From the NCBI GenBank assembly GCA_035570275.1, contig DATMNI010000189.1:1-20101 (forward strand): a stretch of 20,101 nucleotides of DNA, read 5' to 3'. Below are positions 1-7,635 of this stretch, piece by piece (the first letter of the stretch is position 1; every line of letters begins with the position of its first letter). Position numbers and translations under genes: made by a program. This DNA comes from DATMNI01 sp035570275. Its GTDB lineage: Bacteria; Acidobacteriota; Terriglobia; Bryobacterales; Bryobacteraceae. The notes below the pieces were generated by a model. The model had not been told where the DNA came from and made no database searches. It saw only the letters and a program-made list of their open reading frames with translations.

Positions 1-621
1 CTCGGGCTCTACAGTTATGAATATCTTGAGCGAGTCCTGTACCAATCTTATGAAAGCCGGGAATTCGACCGGTCGCTGGAGCGCCTGGGGAATAGTGATG
101 CGGCCGCTGTCGCCACTGCTAACGGCAAGGCCATGCCGATCGGCCGCCCGATCAACCGCCCCATCAACCGCGCCATCAACATGGAACGAGGCTCGTCTCC
201 AACCGCGCTTATTGGACGACTTTCGGTTCCAAGACTGCATTTGTCGGCAATGGTGCGTGAAGGCATCGACCGAAATACCTTACAACTGGCGATAGGCCAC
301 ATTCCAGCGACGGCGCTGCCCGGGCAAGCCGGAAACGTCGGCGTGGCGGGTCACCGCGATACGTTCTTTCGCGAGCTAAAGGATTTGAAGACCCAGGACG
401 AGATTCAATTTTCAACGTTGCATGGCGATTTCAAATACATCGTCGAATCGCTCATCGTCGTCGAGCCGGACAATGTCGCGGCACTGGCTCCCTCGTCTGA
501 AAACGTGCTGACGATGGTGACCTGTTATCCCTTTTCCTATGTCGGATCCGCGCCCAAGCGGTTCGTCGTAAGAGCCAGGCAGGTGTCACCGCAAATGGCG
601 CCGCCATCAATTGTGGAATGA
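1..621 (+). CDS. Sortase, class D-like (5' end outside window)
   Basis: The frame is open from base 1 with no start, so the N-terminal part (normally including a membrane anchor) lies upstream. About 206 residues are visible. The sortase catalytic triad is recognisable: His in GHRDTFF (codon 352-354), Cys in MVTCYPF (codon 523-525) and Arg in PKRFVVRA (codon 559-561). The TCYPF-x-YVG-x-APKRF arrangement resembles class D sortases found in acidobacteria and Firmicutes. Sortases are membrane-anchored cysteine transpeptidases that cleave a C-terminal sorting motif and join the protein to an acceptor. A short RPIN repeat links the N-terminal segment to the catalytic beta-barrel. No substrate with an LPxTG-like tail is seen nearby; the DUF3494 protein at 6096-7220 has a different tail type. 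Family assignment is firm, substrate unknown. Confidence 0.9.
   Translation, partial: LGLYSYEYLERVLYQSYESREFDRSLERLGNSDAAAVATANGKAMPIGRPINRPINRAINMERGSSPTALIGRLSVPRLHLSAMVREGIDRNTLQLAIGHIPATALPGQAGNVGVAGHRDTFFRELKDLKTQDEIQFSTLHGDFKYIVESLIVVEPDNVAALAPSSENVLTMVTCYPFSYVGSAPKRFVVRARQVSPQMAPPSIVE
145..180 (+). repeat. 12-bp tandem repeat, three units, in the sortase linker
   Basis: Three in-frame 12-bp units (145-156, 157-168, 169-180) encode RPIN, RPIN and RAIN, preceded by PIG. They differ only at the second codon. The segment sits between the membrane-proximal region and the catalytic domain, so it probably acts as a flexible or extended spacer whose length may vary by slippage. Confidence 0.75.
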
Positions 622-654
622 TTAAAGAGGGCCGGCGATGGTTGGCCGCTGGGA

Positions 655-1134
655 GTGAGCTTGAAACACGCTTCGGTTGTTCGCGCCGCCCGAATCCTGG
701 TCATTGAAGACAACGCCTCAGACGTCTTCCTTCTCGAGCGGGCCTTGAATAAGCAGGATGATTTCCGATTTGAACTGGTTCACCTGGCGAGCGGCGGCGA
801 AGCCCTGGCTTTCATCGGCCGGCAGGGGGCCTATGCGGATGCGGCCGTTCCCAACCTGATCCTGGTGGACTTGAACCTGTCCAAGTATACCGGCGAAGAC
901 ATCTTGCGCGAAATCCGAAACGCCGGCCACCTCGGCGGCGTTCCCGTGTGCGTGTGGAGTTCTTCCCGGTCCCGGCGAGACGAGGCGCTGCTCAAGGAAC
1001 TGGGGGTCTCCCAATTCATCACCAAGCCTTCCGGCCTCGATCAATTCATGCAGATCGGCAAGATTATCAGGGATCTGCTGGCTGGTCCCAGCGTTGGCGG
1101 ACGGCGGTTGAATGCCCGCCGTGCCACCTTGTGA
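655..1134 (+). CDS. Single-domain response regulator, Rcp1/CheY-like
   Basis: A 159-residue stand-alone receiver domain with no output domain. Acidic pocket residues E18/D19 lie in ILVIEDN, the phospho-acceptor is D72 in ILVDLNL, the Ser/Thr switch is around S102 in VWSSS, and the conserved Lys is K124 in ITKPSG. The insertion between beta2 and alpha2 and the VDLNL/KPSGLDQF pattern fit the Rcp1-type regulators that partner phytochrome-like kinases. The start is GTG at 655; the nearby ATG at 638 is in another frame and stops after six codons. No strong ribosome site is visible. The gene lies 90 bases before a giant kinase fusion that lacks its own receiver, so it is a natural phosphotransfer partner for that protein or the next kinase (inference). 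Confidence 0.9.
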   Translation: MSLKHASVVRAARILVIEDNASDVFLLERALNKQDDFRFELVHLASGGEALAFIGRQGAYADAAVPNLILVDLNLSKYTGEDILREIRNAGHLGGVPVCVWSSSRSRRDEALLKELGVSQFITKPSGLDQFMQIGKIIRDLLAGPSVGGRRLNARRATL

Positions 1135-1224
1135 GACCAAGGGGGCGTTAGAATTCAGTCAGTTAGCTGGCGGCTAAGCGCGAGCATCGGGCACCGGCGC
1201 AGACCGGCGTGGGAGTGGCACGTC

Positions 1225-4200
1225 GTGTGCACTGAGTTTTCCTCGCGCGTCCGTTCCAGGTCATTACGCCCGTTCATTCCGGCGAGAAAGGTAGTGTTGC
1301 GTTTGGCCAAAAAGACCGGCAGTAGTCAGCCAGGCGAAGTCGCGCGTTCTCCGCGTGCCCCTGCTCCGAGTGCCCCTTCTCCGGATGCCAATGACGCGCC
1401 CCAACCCATGCGACCAACAGCCGCGGTTCTGAATACCTCGACATCGACCTCCGCAGCCGCCGCAAGGCCCGTCTTGGCGGTGGCGACGTTGCCACCCGCC
1501 GGAGAACGGGCCGCAGGCGTTTCCCCGCCCATTGTTGGCGTAGGCGCCTCCGCCGGCGGACTGGAGGCCTTCACGGAGTTGCTCGGCCATCTGCCGGACG
1601 ATACGGGCATGGCATTCGTGCTGATTCAGCACCTGGATCCGACTCACGACAGCCATCTGACGGAGTTGCTTTCCAAAGAAAGCAAAATGCCGGTCTCCGA
1701 AGTGAAAGGCGAGACGCGAGCCGAGGCCAATCATGTTTACGTAATCCCGCCGCGATGCAATTTGGGCATTTCCGATGGAATTCTTCATACCACGCCTCGG
1801 CCCGACAGTGGCCGCAACATGCCGATCGACTCTTTTCTCCGCGCCCTGGCCGCGGACCGGGGCAGCCAGGCGTTCGGCGTGGTTCTGTCGGGAACGGCAT
1901 CCGATGGGACGTTAGGCCTACAGGCGATCAAGGCCGCGGGCGGTACCACCTTCGCTCAAGAAGTTCGAACCGCCAGGTTCGACGGCATGCCCAGAAGCGC
2001 CATCGCCGCCGGTGTAGTGGATTTTGTCCTGCCGCCGGCCGGCATCGCGCAGCAATTGGTTTCCGTCGCGCGGGATTCTCCAGTCCCGGTCGAGCCGGAG
2101 GCGATTGAGCCGGCGGGGGATGCAGCGCTGGCCAAGATCCTCCGGCTGATGCGGAGCGCCACCGGTGTGGACTTCACGCACTACAAGCACGGCACGCTGG
2201 GGCGACGCGTCAAGCGCCGCATGGCCCTGCGCGGATTCGAAACACTGGAAGAGTACAGCGGGGATCTGGAGCAGAACCGCGAGGAAGCCAACGCCTTGTG
2301 CGAGAGCTGTTTCATCACCGTCACATCGTTCTTTCGGGAACCGGCGGTCTTTGAGGAACTGAAAAAGAGAGTGTTCCCCGCCCTGGTTGAGAATCGAGGG
2401 CCCCAGGATCCAATCCGGATCTGGGTGCCCGGTTGCGCCACGGGCGAGGAAGCCTATTCGATCGCCATTTGTTTGATGGAATTTCTGGACGCAGCGGGAG
2501 CGAGCTTTCCGTTCGAGATTTTCGCCACCGATATCAGCGAAACGGCGATCCAAAAAGCCCGCGCCGGCACCTACACGGGCGCCGCGTTGGCCAATGTCGC
2601 GCCGCCGCGCCTGGCGCGGTTCTTCACCCGATCGGAACGCGGGTACCAGATTGCGAAGGTCATCCGCGACGCCTGCGTTTTTGCCAGGCACGACGTAGCG
2701 CAGGACCCGCCTTTCTCCAAGCTGGACCTGATCAGTTTCTGTAACGTTCTGATCTACCTGGGAGACGAATTACAACGCAAAGTGTTGTCGATTCTTCACT
2801 ACGCCCTCAAGCCGACGGGCTTCCTGGTGCTCGGTCCCTCGGAAAGCGCCGGCAAGCTTTCGGAGTCTTTTCACCAGGTGCAGCAGTCCCACAAAATCTA
2901 TCGCATACCACCGGCTGCGGACAAGCCGGTGTCACGCCTGACCGAAGGCTTCCGCGCCGAAGGCCGGGTGGATCTCCGTCAGACCGCTGCCGCGGGCCGG
3001 TTGGGGCCGGACGTGTTAAGAGAAGCCGACCGGTTGGTCCTGGCCGAACATGGCCCCCCCGGCGCCATCGTCGACGATGAGATGAACGTGGTTCAGTTCC
3101 GGGGCCGCACCGCTCCGTACCTGGAGCTTTCGCCGGGCGAGCCGACCCGGAATCTACTGAAACTGGCACGCGAAGGCTTGATTGCGGGTCTGGGTAAGGC
3201 GATCCGATCTGCCAGGCAAAGCGACGCCGCAGCCAAAGAAGACGGCTTCCGGATCGAAGACGGCGGCCAGTTAAAAGACGTCACCATCAAGGTGATCCCG
3301 TTCAGGGGCTCGTCCTCTACCGGGGAACGCCATTTCCTGGTTCTGTTCGAAGATGCCCTACCCAGCAGCGGCCCGGCCGCGATGCCCAAGCCGGCCATAC
3401 AGGACAACGGGGACAGCGCCCGGCTGCGGCAAGAGTTGGCAGCCACCAAAGAGTATCTGCAATCGATCGTCGAAGATCATGCCACTACGCTGGAGCAGCT
3501 TAGGGCAGCCAGCGAGGAGGCGCAGGCGGGCAACGAGGAGTTGGAAACCGCCCAGGAAGAGCTGGAATCGGCCAACGAAGAATTGAATACGCTGAACGAA
3601 GAGCTGAAGATCAGCAACGTGGAATTCAGCAAAGTCAACCGGGATCTGGCCAATCTTCTGGAGAGCATCAGCATACCCCTGGTGATGGTTGGGCGAGATC
3701 TGCGCATTCGCCGCTTTACCCGCGCCATCGAACCTATTTTGAATCTGATCGCCTCCGATGTGGGACGGTCGATCACGGATCTTCGGCCTCGAATGGAACT
3801 GCCCGACCTGAGGCGGTTGCTGTTGGATGCGATGGAGGGCGGCAATCGGCAACCGCGCGATATTCGCGACGCCATCGGCCGCTGGTATTCGCTGCGCATC
3901 CTGCCATCCGTGGGACCGAATGGCCAAACCGACGGCGCGGTGCTGATGCTGATTGATATCGACGCCGCCAAGCGCGGTCTTGACTTCGCCGAAGCTATCG
4001 TAGAAACGGTGCGGGAGCCTCTGGTGATCCTGAACCAGAAACTCGAAGTCATGAAAGCCAACCGGTCGTTCTACGAAACCTTCCAGGCCGCGCGGGAGGA
4101 GACGGAGGAGCGGCTGATCTACGACCTGGGGAACCGGCAATGGAATATCCCGAGGCTGCGCGAGCTATTGGAGAACATTCTGCCGGCGCATTCCACGTTC

Positions 4201-5061
4201 CGGAACTTTGAGGTGACACATGAATTTGAGCGCGTCGGACGGAAAGTGATGCTGCTCAACGCCAGCGAGATCTACAATCCGAATGCGCAGGCACGGACCA
4301 TCCTGCTGGCGATTGAGGACGCAACCGACCGCAAGCAGGCTGAGGAAACACTCCGGACCACCAATGCCGAACTGCAGCACTTTGCCTATGCGCTCACGCA
4401 CGACCTGCAGGAACCGCTACGGATGGTAGTGAACTTTACCGAGCTCCTGGGGCGGGAGTATGCAGGAAAGCTGGGCCAGGACGCGGACAAATTCATCTCC
4501 TATTCCGTGGATGGGGCATTGCGGATAGAAGCCCTGCTGAAGGCCCTGCTGGCGTATTGGGAGGTTACCGAGCGGGAACAGGACAGCTTCGCCACCATCG
4601 ATTGCGGCGCCGTTCTCGGCAAGACGCTATTAAACCTGCACGTGGCTATTGCGCAGTCGGGCGCCATCGTCACTTCCGATGCTTTACCAACTCTGGTGGC
4701 CGAAGAGGTTACGCTGATGCAGCTTTTCCAGAACCTCATTTCCAATTCGATCAAGTACCGGGGCGAGGAAACGCCAAAAATCCATATCTCGGCGGAGAGA
4801 AACCCCGAAGGCTGGCTGTTTGCGGTGCGTGACAACGGAATCGGCATCGATCCGCAAGACACCGACCGGGTGTTCGGCATGTTCAAACGCTTGCACGGAA
4901 GCGAGATTCCCGGAACTGGCATCGGCCTGGCGATTTGCAAGAAAATTGTCGAGCGCCAGGGTGGACGAATCTGGGTGGAATCGGCGGCAGGGAGGGGCGC
5001 GACGTTCCAATTCACAATTCCCGGCGGCCATAAGGAGCGCGGCCCCCGGCACGCGGACTGA
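1225..5061 (+). CDS. CheB-CheR-PAS-histidine kinase fusion protein
   Basis: A multidomain signalling protein of up to 1278 residues. Residues 1-95 are a low-complexity Pro/Ala/Ser leader. CheB methylesterase spans about 100-290, with catalytic S109 (GASAGG), H136 (IQHLDP) and D227 (TASDGTLG). CheR spans about 300-555, with the SAM-binding motif WVPGCATGEEAYS at 400-412. A Glu-rich coiled coil (about 733-805) leads into two PAS-like domains (about 808-915 and 920-1040). The C-terminal kinase has phospho-acceptor H1059 (LTHDLQEPLR), an N-box near N1174, DNGIGID at 1203 and GTGIGL at 1230. There is no receiver domain and no membrane segment, so it is cytoplasmic. GTG at 1225 has GGGAG at 1211-1215; TTG at 1303 (giving LAKKTGSS) behind GAAAGG is a credible alternative start. 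No chemoreceptor, CheA or CheW gene is nearby, so a role outside classical chemotaxis is likely. Confidence 0.92.
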   Translation: MCTEFSSRVRSRSLRPFIPARKVVLRLAKKTGSSQPGEVARSPRAPAPSAPSPDANDAPQPMRPTAAVLNTSTSTSAAAARPVLAVATLPPAGERAAGVSPPIVGVGASAGGLEAFTELLGHLPDDTGMAFVLIQHLDPTHDSHLTELLSKESKMPVSEVKGETRAEANHVYVIPPRCNLGISDGILHTTPRPDSGRNMPIDSFLRALAADRGSQAFGVVLSGTASDGTLGLQAIKAAGGTTFAQEVRTARFDGMPRSAIAAGVVDFVLPPAGIAQQLVSVARDSPVPVEPEAIEPAGDAALAKILRLMRSATGVDFTHYKHGTLGRRVKRRMALRGFETLEEYSGDLEQNREEANALCESCFITVTSFFREPAVFEELKKRVFPALVENRGPQDPIRIWVPGCATGEEAYSIAICLMEFLDAAGASFPFEIFATDISETAIQKARAGTYTGAALANVAPPRLARFFTRSERGYQIAKVIRDACVFARHDVAQDPPFSKLDLISFCNVLIYLGDELQRKVLSILHYALKPTGFLVLGPSESAGKLSESFHQVQQSHKIYRIPPAADKPVSRLTEGFRAEGRVDLRQTAAAGRLGPDVLREADRLVLAEHGPPGAIVDDEMNVVQFRGRTAPYLELSPGEPTRNLLKLAREGLIAGLGKAIRSARQSDAAAKEDGFRIEDGGQLKDVTIKVIPFRGSSSTGERHFLVLFEDALPSSGPAAMPKPAIQDNGDSARLRQELAATKEYLQSIVEDHATTLEQLRAASEEAQAGNEELETAQEELESANEELNTLNEELKISNVEFSKVNRDLANLLESISIPLVMVGRDLRIRRFTRAIEPILNLIASDVGRSITDLRPRMELPDLRRLLLDAMEGGNRQPRDIRDAIGRWYSLRILPSVGPNGQTDGAVLMLIDIDAAKRGLDFAEAIVETVREPLVILNQKLEVMKANRSFYETFQAAREETEERLIYDLGNRQWNIPRLRELLENILPAHSTFRNFEVTHEFERVGRKVMLLNASEIYNPNAQARTILLAIEDATDRKQAEETLRTTNAELQHFAYALTHDLQEPLRMVVNFTELLGREYAGKLGQDADKFISYSVDGALRIEALLKALLAYWEVTEREQDSFATIDCGAVLGKTLLNLHVAIAQSGAIVTSDALPTLVAEEVTLMQLFQNLISNSIKYRGEETPKIHISAERNPEGWLFAVRDNGIGIDPQDTDRVFGMFKRLHGSEIPGTGIGLAICKKIVERQGGRIWVESAAGRGATFQFTIPGGHKERGPRHAD

Positions 5062-5063
5062 AA

Positions 5064-5843
5064 ATGGACAACTCAGACCAAAACCCCGCGGAAGACGAAA
5101 TCGGGCGCTTGCGCAAGGCGCTCGACGCGGAGACCGGGCGATGCATCGAGGTCCAGCGGCGGTTGGACCGGGCCAACGCAGACTTTGAAGAGTTTGTCTC
5201 GATGGCGGCTCACAATCTGCGCGAGCCTCTCCGGGACGTGGCCTCATTCAGTCAACTGGTGGCGGAAACCTACGCCGGCCGCCTGGATTCCGATGCCGGC
5301 GTATTCCTGGAGCGCATCCAGGATGGGGCGGCAAGAATGCAGTCGCTGCTGGCCGATGTGGTGGACTACTGGGCCACGGGCTCTGGCGGCCGGCAGGGCT
5401 CCCGGACTGACATGGAAGCGGTCCTTCGGCAGGCGCTCCTCTGCGCGGACCAGCAGATAACCGAACGGAGCGCAACGGTAACCCATGACCCTTTACCGCG
5501 GGTGTGCGGAGACTTCGAAATACTCACCAAGGTGCTGCACCATCTGATTAGAAACGCCGTCGAATACTGCGGCGCGCCTTCGCCACGGATTCACCTTTCA
5601 CCCCGGCGGCTGGATCCCGATTGGGTATTCTCCGTGCAAGACAATGGACCCGGTATAGACCCGGCATTTCAAAGCCGGATGTTCGGGGTGTTTAAGCGTC
5701 TGCACGGAAAAGAATACCCCGGAAACGGACTTGGACTGGCATTCTGCAGAAAGGCCATCGAGTGGCATGGCGGTCGAATGTGGATGGAATCGACGCCGGG
5801 GGCGGGATCGACATTCTATTTTACGCTGCCGCCGGCCGATTAG
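5064..5843 (+). CDS. Short sensorless histidine kinase
   Basis: A 259-residue kinase that starts two bases after the stop of the CheB-CheR fusion, so the two are probably translationally coupled. A short N-terminal coiled coil (residues 10-40) leads directly into the dimerisation/phospho-acceptor helix with H50 in MAAHNLREPLRDV, followed by HATPase_c with N164 (N-box), DNGPGID at 193 and GNGLGL at 220. There is no PAS, GAF or membrane segment. It is clearly related to the kinase end of the upstream protein: both contain a YAG-[RK]-L stretch and an FGxFKRLHGxExPGxGxGLA block. The residue after the His is Asn rather than Asp/Glu, a known variant that may alter phosphatase or transfer activity. 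It may act as an accessory kinase, or heterodimerise with its neighbour (inference). Confidence 0.9.
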   Translation: MDNSDQNPAEDEIGRLRKALDAETGRCIEVQRRLDRANADFEEFVSMAAHNLREPLRDVASFSQLVAETYAGRLDSDAGVFLERIQDGAARMQSLLADVVDYWATGSGGRQGSRTDMEAVLRQALLCADQQITERSATVTHDPLPRVCGDFEILTKVLHHLIRNAVEYCGAPSPRIHLSPRRLDPDWVFSVQDNGPGIDPAFQSRMFGVFKRLHGKEYPGNGLGLAFCRKAIEWHGGRMWMESTPGAGSTFYFTLPPAD

Positions 5844-6095
5844 ATTTGTGTGTCAGGTGTTGTTCCGAAAAATCACGTGTCTCGCTGAAAAACACAGATT
5901 TCGCAAGAAGCGGGGTCGCGAAGAAACCGGTTTGAGTGGGCTACGCTGAACTATTCTGCGTGACCGTGCCTGTATTCCCGCAACGCCGTCGTTGCTTTCT
6001 CCAACTCAGTGCGCGCCATTTCGAGGACCACCCTGAAGCTCCTTGTATTCGCCTGAACTACACGGTGCGATATCCAAGATTGACGACAGTTCGAG

Positions 6096-7220
6096 TTACA
6101 GCGTAGAGCGCGGGTGTGCTTTTCGGATGAATTGCACCGAGTAACCTGCCAGCAATAGCGCAAGCACACCCAAGCCCCAAGTCGAGAGAGTCGGAGCGCT
6201 TGGCTGGATGGGTACGGTGGTCGTGATGCTGCAATTATTAGTCGCGTGACCCGCTTCGGAATCCGCGGCGTTGGCGACAAAGGCAGTGGACACGATTCCC
6301 CCATTCGGAGTGCCAGTGACCACTCCGGTGGAAGCGTCCAGATTCAAACCCGGCGGCAGCGACCCCGTGGTGGAAAACGTGTAGGGGGGCGTTCCGCCCG
6401 TGGCCACCAGGAAGGATGTGTATGGTACGCCGAGTTGGGCAGCGCCCAGTGGACAGGTGACGGTCAGCGCTCCGCCGGCCGGCAGTCCTGGGTTAACGAC
6501 CGTATTGGTATCCAATGTGACTGCCCCGGTTCGTGCCAAAGCCCTGCCATTCAGCGCGGCGCCGGTCGTAATCGTGATGGATGCCTGGGCCATGATGGTT
6601 CCGTTGAAGATAGAATTCGTGCCGAGAGTTGCCGAACTGCCTACCTGCCAAAAGACGTTGGTAGCCCGCACGCCACCCTGGAGGATCACCTGACTGATGC
6701 TGGCCGTGGTGAGTGTACTCGCAATCTGGAAGATGAAGACGCTATTGGCGTTGCCGGCCAGCCTGAGAATGCCGGTTATGCCCAGCGAATCTGTGGACCC
6801 GGTCTTGTACACGCCGGGCGGCAGAGTTTGTCCGCCGATGTCGGGGACCAGTATGATAGTGGGCGTCGGCCTCCCCGCTGCGTCGAGATAGGCTGCGGTC
6901 AAGTCGCCTTGGGCCGTACCGGCGGGACCGTCGGCCGAATGTATCGCGCCCCCCACGACACTTCCGGGTGGGAATCCAGTCACAGCGGTGCCCGGACTTA
7001 CGCCTACGTTTCCATTAACGGTAGTCGGGCCGGTGTTAGTTACGGTAGAGCCGGCAAGCACTGAGAAAGTACTGGCTGAACCGAGGTTTACGGGCAATTG
7101 GGCCCGCAGGCAAATGCTAAACGTCAGGCACAGCAGGAGCAGGTTGAGTTTGTTCAATAGCTGCAGTGTGCGGCTTCGACGATACTCACGGCCCATGCGG
7201 GCGCGGACTGGCATCGGCAT
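6096..7220 (-). CDS. DUF3494 (ice-binding-like) protein with Ig-like domain and PTLSTWG C-terminal anchor
   Basis: A 374-residue secreted protein. Residues 1-40 form a long signal peptide with a basic start and hydrophobic core (LLNKLNLLLLCLTFSICLRA). Residues 43-245 match the DUF3494 / ice-binding-protein beta-solenoid fold: LGSASTFSVLAGSTVTNTG, then GNVGVSPG, PPGVY, FIFQI and SIFNGTIMAQ. Residues 250-335 look like a He_PIG-type putative Ig domain (PPGLNLDASTGVVTGTP). The end has PTLSTWG (343-349), a hydrophobic segment and a basic tail (RKAHPR), as in IPTL-CTERM sorting signals. The start at 7220 is chosen because AGGAGG at 7230-7235 lies nine bases upstream; an in-frame ATG further out (7316) has no such site. 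Likely an exported, membrane- or surface-retained adhesin-like protein. Ice binding itself cannot be inferred, since most DUF3494 members are uncharacterised. Confidence 0.88.
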   Translation of the reverse strand: MPMPVRARMGREYRRSRTLQLLNKLNLLLLCLTFSICLRAQLPVNLGSASTFSVLAGSTVTNTGPTTVNGNVGVSPGTAVTGFPPGSVVGGAIHSADGPAGTAQGDLTAAYLDAAGRPTPTIILVPDIGGQTLPPGVYKTGSTDSLGITGILRLAGNANSVFIFQIASTLTTASISQVILQGGVRATNVFWQVGSSATLGTNSIFNGTIMAQASITITTGAALNGRALARTGAVTLDTNTVVNPGLPAGGALTVTCPLGAAQLGVPYTSFLVATGGTPPYTFSTTGSLPPGLNLDASTGVVTGTPNGGIVSTAFVANAADSEAGHATNNCSITTTVPIQPSAPTLSTWGLGVLALLLAGYSVQFIRKAHPRSTL

Positions 7221-7229
7221 GAGGGATAT

Positions 7230-7235
7230 CCTCCT
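7230..7235 (-). promoter_or_regulatory. Shine-Dalgarno site of the DUF3494 gene
   Basis: A perfect AGGAGG on the minus strand, nine bases before the ATG at 7220-7218. It decides the start codon against the longer in-frame option, which would add 32 residues ahead of the signal peptide. Confidence 0.85.
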
Positions 7236-7412
7236 ACATTCAGGATCTTGCGTGTCTGGGTCCCAACCGATTGAGGAAAAAACCGATTCGCGGCGGCGGA
7301 TCGGCCCATTTGCCACCGCCCCGAAGATGTGGATTTCTTTGCTGCGATCCGAACACTACAGAGCTATTTGAAATCCTTTTTCCGCAACAAGCTAGTAATC
7401 ACAGAAAAAGAA

Positions 7413-7463
7413 TGATACATTGAACGCCGCACCCGAGTCTGTGATAAATTGAACAAATCGCAC
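7413..7463. repeat. Two direct repeats, possible operator
   Basis: TGATACATTGAAC followed by CGCAC (7413-7432) and TGATAAATTGAAC followed by CGCAC (7442-7463) are spaced about 29 bases apart, near three helical turns. The shared parts are TGATA-x-ATTGAAC and CGCAC. They sit roughly 190-245 bases upstream of the DUF3494 start, a suitable place for regulator binding, but no regulator can be named. Confidence 0.45.
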
Positions 7464-7485
7464 TCTATTTAAGGACTATGATTTC

Positions 7486-7510
7486 GAATTGAATCGACCC
7501 CTTTCAATTC
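7486..7510. repeat. 8-bp palindrome with 9-base spacer, followed by TTTT on the plus strand
   Basis: GAATTGAA (7486-7493) and TTCAATTC (7503-7510) are perfect reverse complements. The stem is AT-rich, so a protein-binding site is at least as likely as a terminator for the permease gene, whose transcript runs through it on the minus strand. Confidence 0.4.
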
Positions 7511-7635
7511 TTTTGAGGGAAGGCATCTTTCAAATGTAGATCAGCAGTGGATGATGGTGGCCGGCAAGTGGTTCCCAACCCAAAGAGATCTGAACTCATT
7601 CGCTTCAAAACCGCATTGCAGGGGCCGTGGCTCGG

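Larger units (their letters stand above)
7221..7635 (-). other. Intergenic region upstream of the DUF3494 gene, AT-rich in its distal part
   Basis: This 415-base gap separates the permease stop from the DUF3494 start and has no convincing gene. The part at about 7365-7545 is markedly more AT-rich than the surrounding genes and probably holds the DUF3494 promoter. It carries two related direct repeats (7413-7432 and 7442-7463) and a palindrome (7486-7510). The transcript-proximal part (about 7221-7330) would form a leader of at least 100 bases. There the minus strand has a repeated AATCGGTT and a possible GGCGG/CCGCC stem. No known riboswitch consensus was recognised. Confidence 0.5.

Noticed and set aside
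1918..2691. 257-codon open frame on the minus strand opposite the CheB-CheR region
   Set aside because: It is antisense to well-recognised CheB and CheR motifs and is a by-product of their codon bias.
3358..4140. 260-codon open frame on the minus strand opposite the coiled coil and PAS domains
   Set aside because: Antisense to the kinase fusion; its Phe/Gln/Leu-rich repeats are the complement of the Glu-rich coiled coil.
6246..7064. 272-codon open frame on the plus strand opposite the DUF3494 gene
   Set aside because: The minus-strand frame has a signal peptide, DUF3494 and anchor motifs and a perfect Shine-Dalgarno site; the plus frame has none.
7221..7330. Cyclic di-GMP (GEMM-I) riboswitch in the DUF3494 leader
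   Set aside because: ACGCAA and GGCAAA fragments are present, but the conserved core and stem order of the GEMM consensus could not be laid out.
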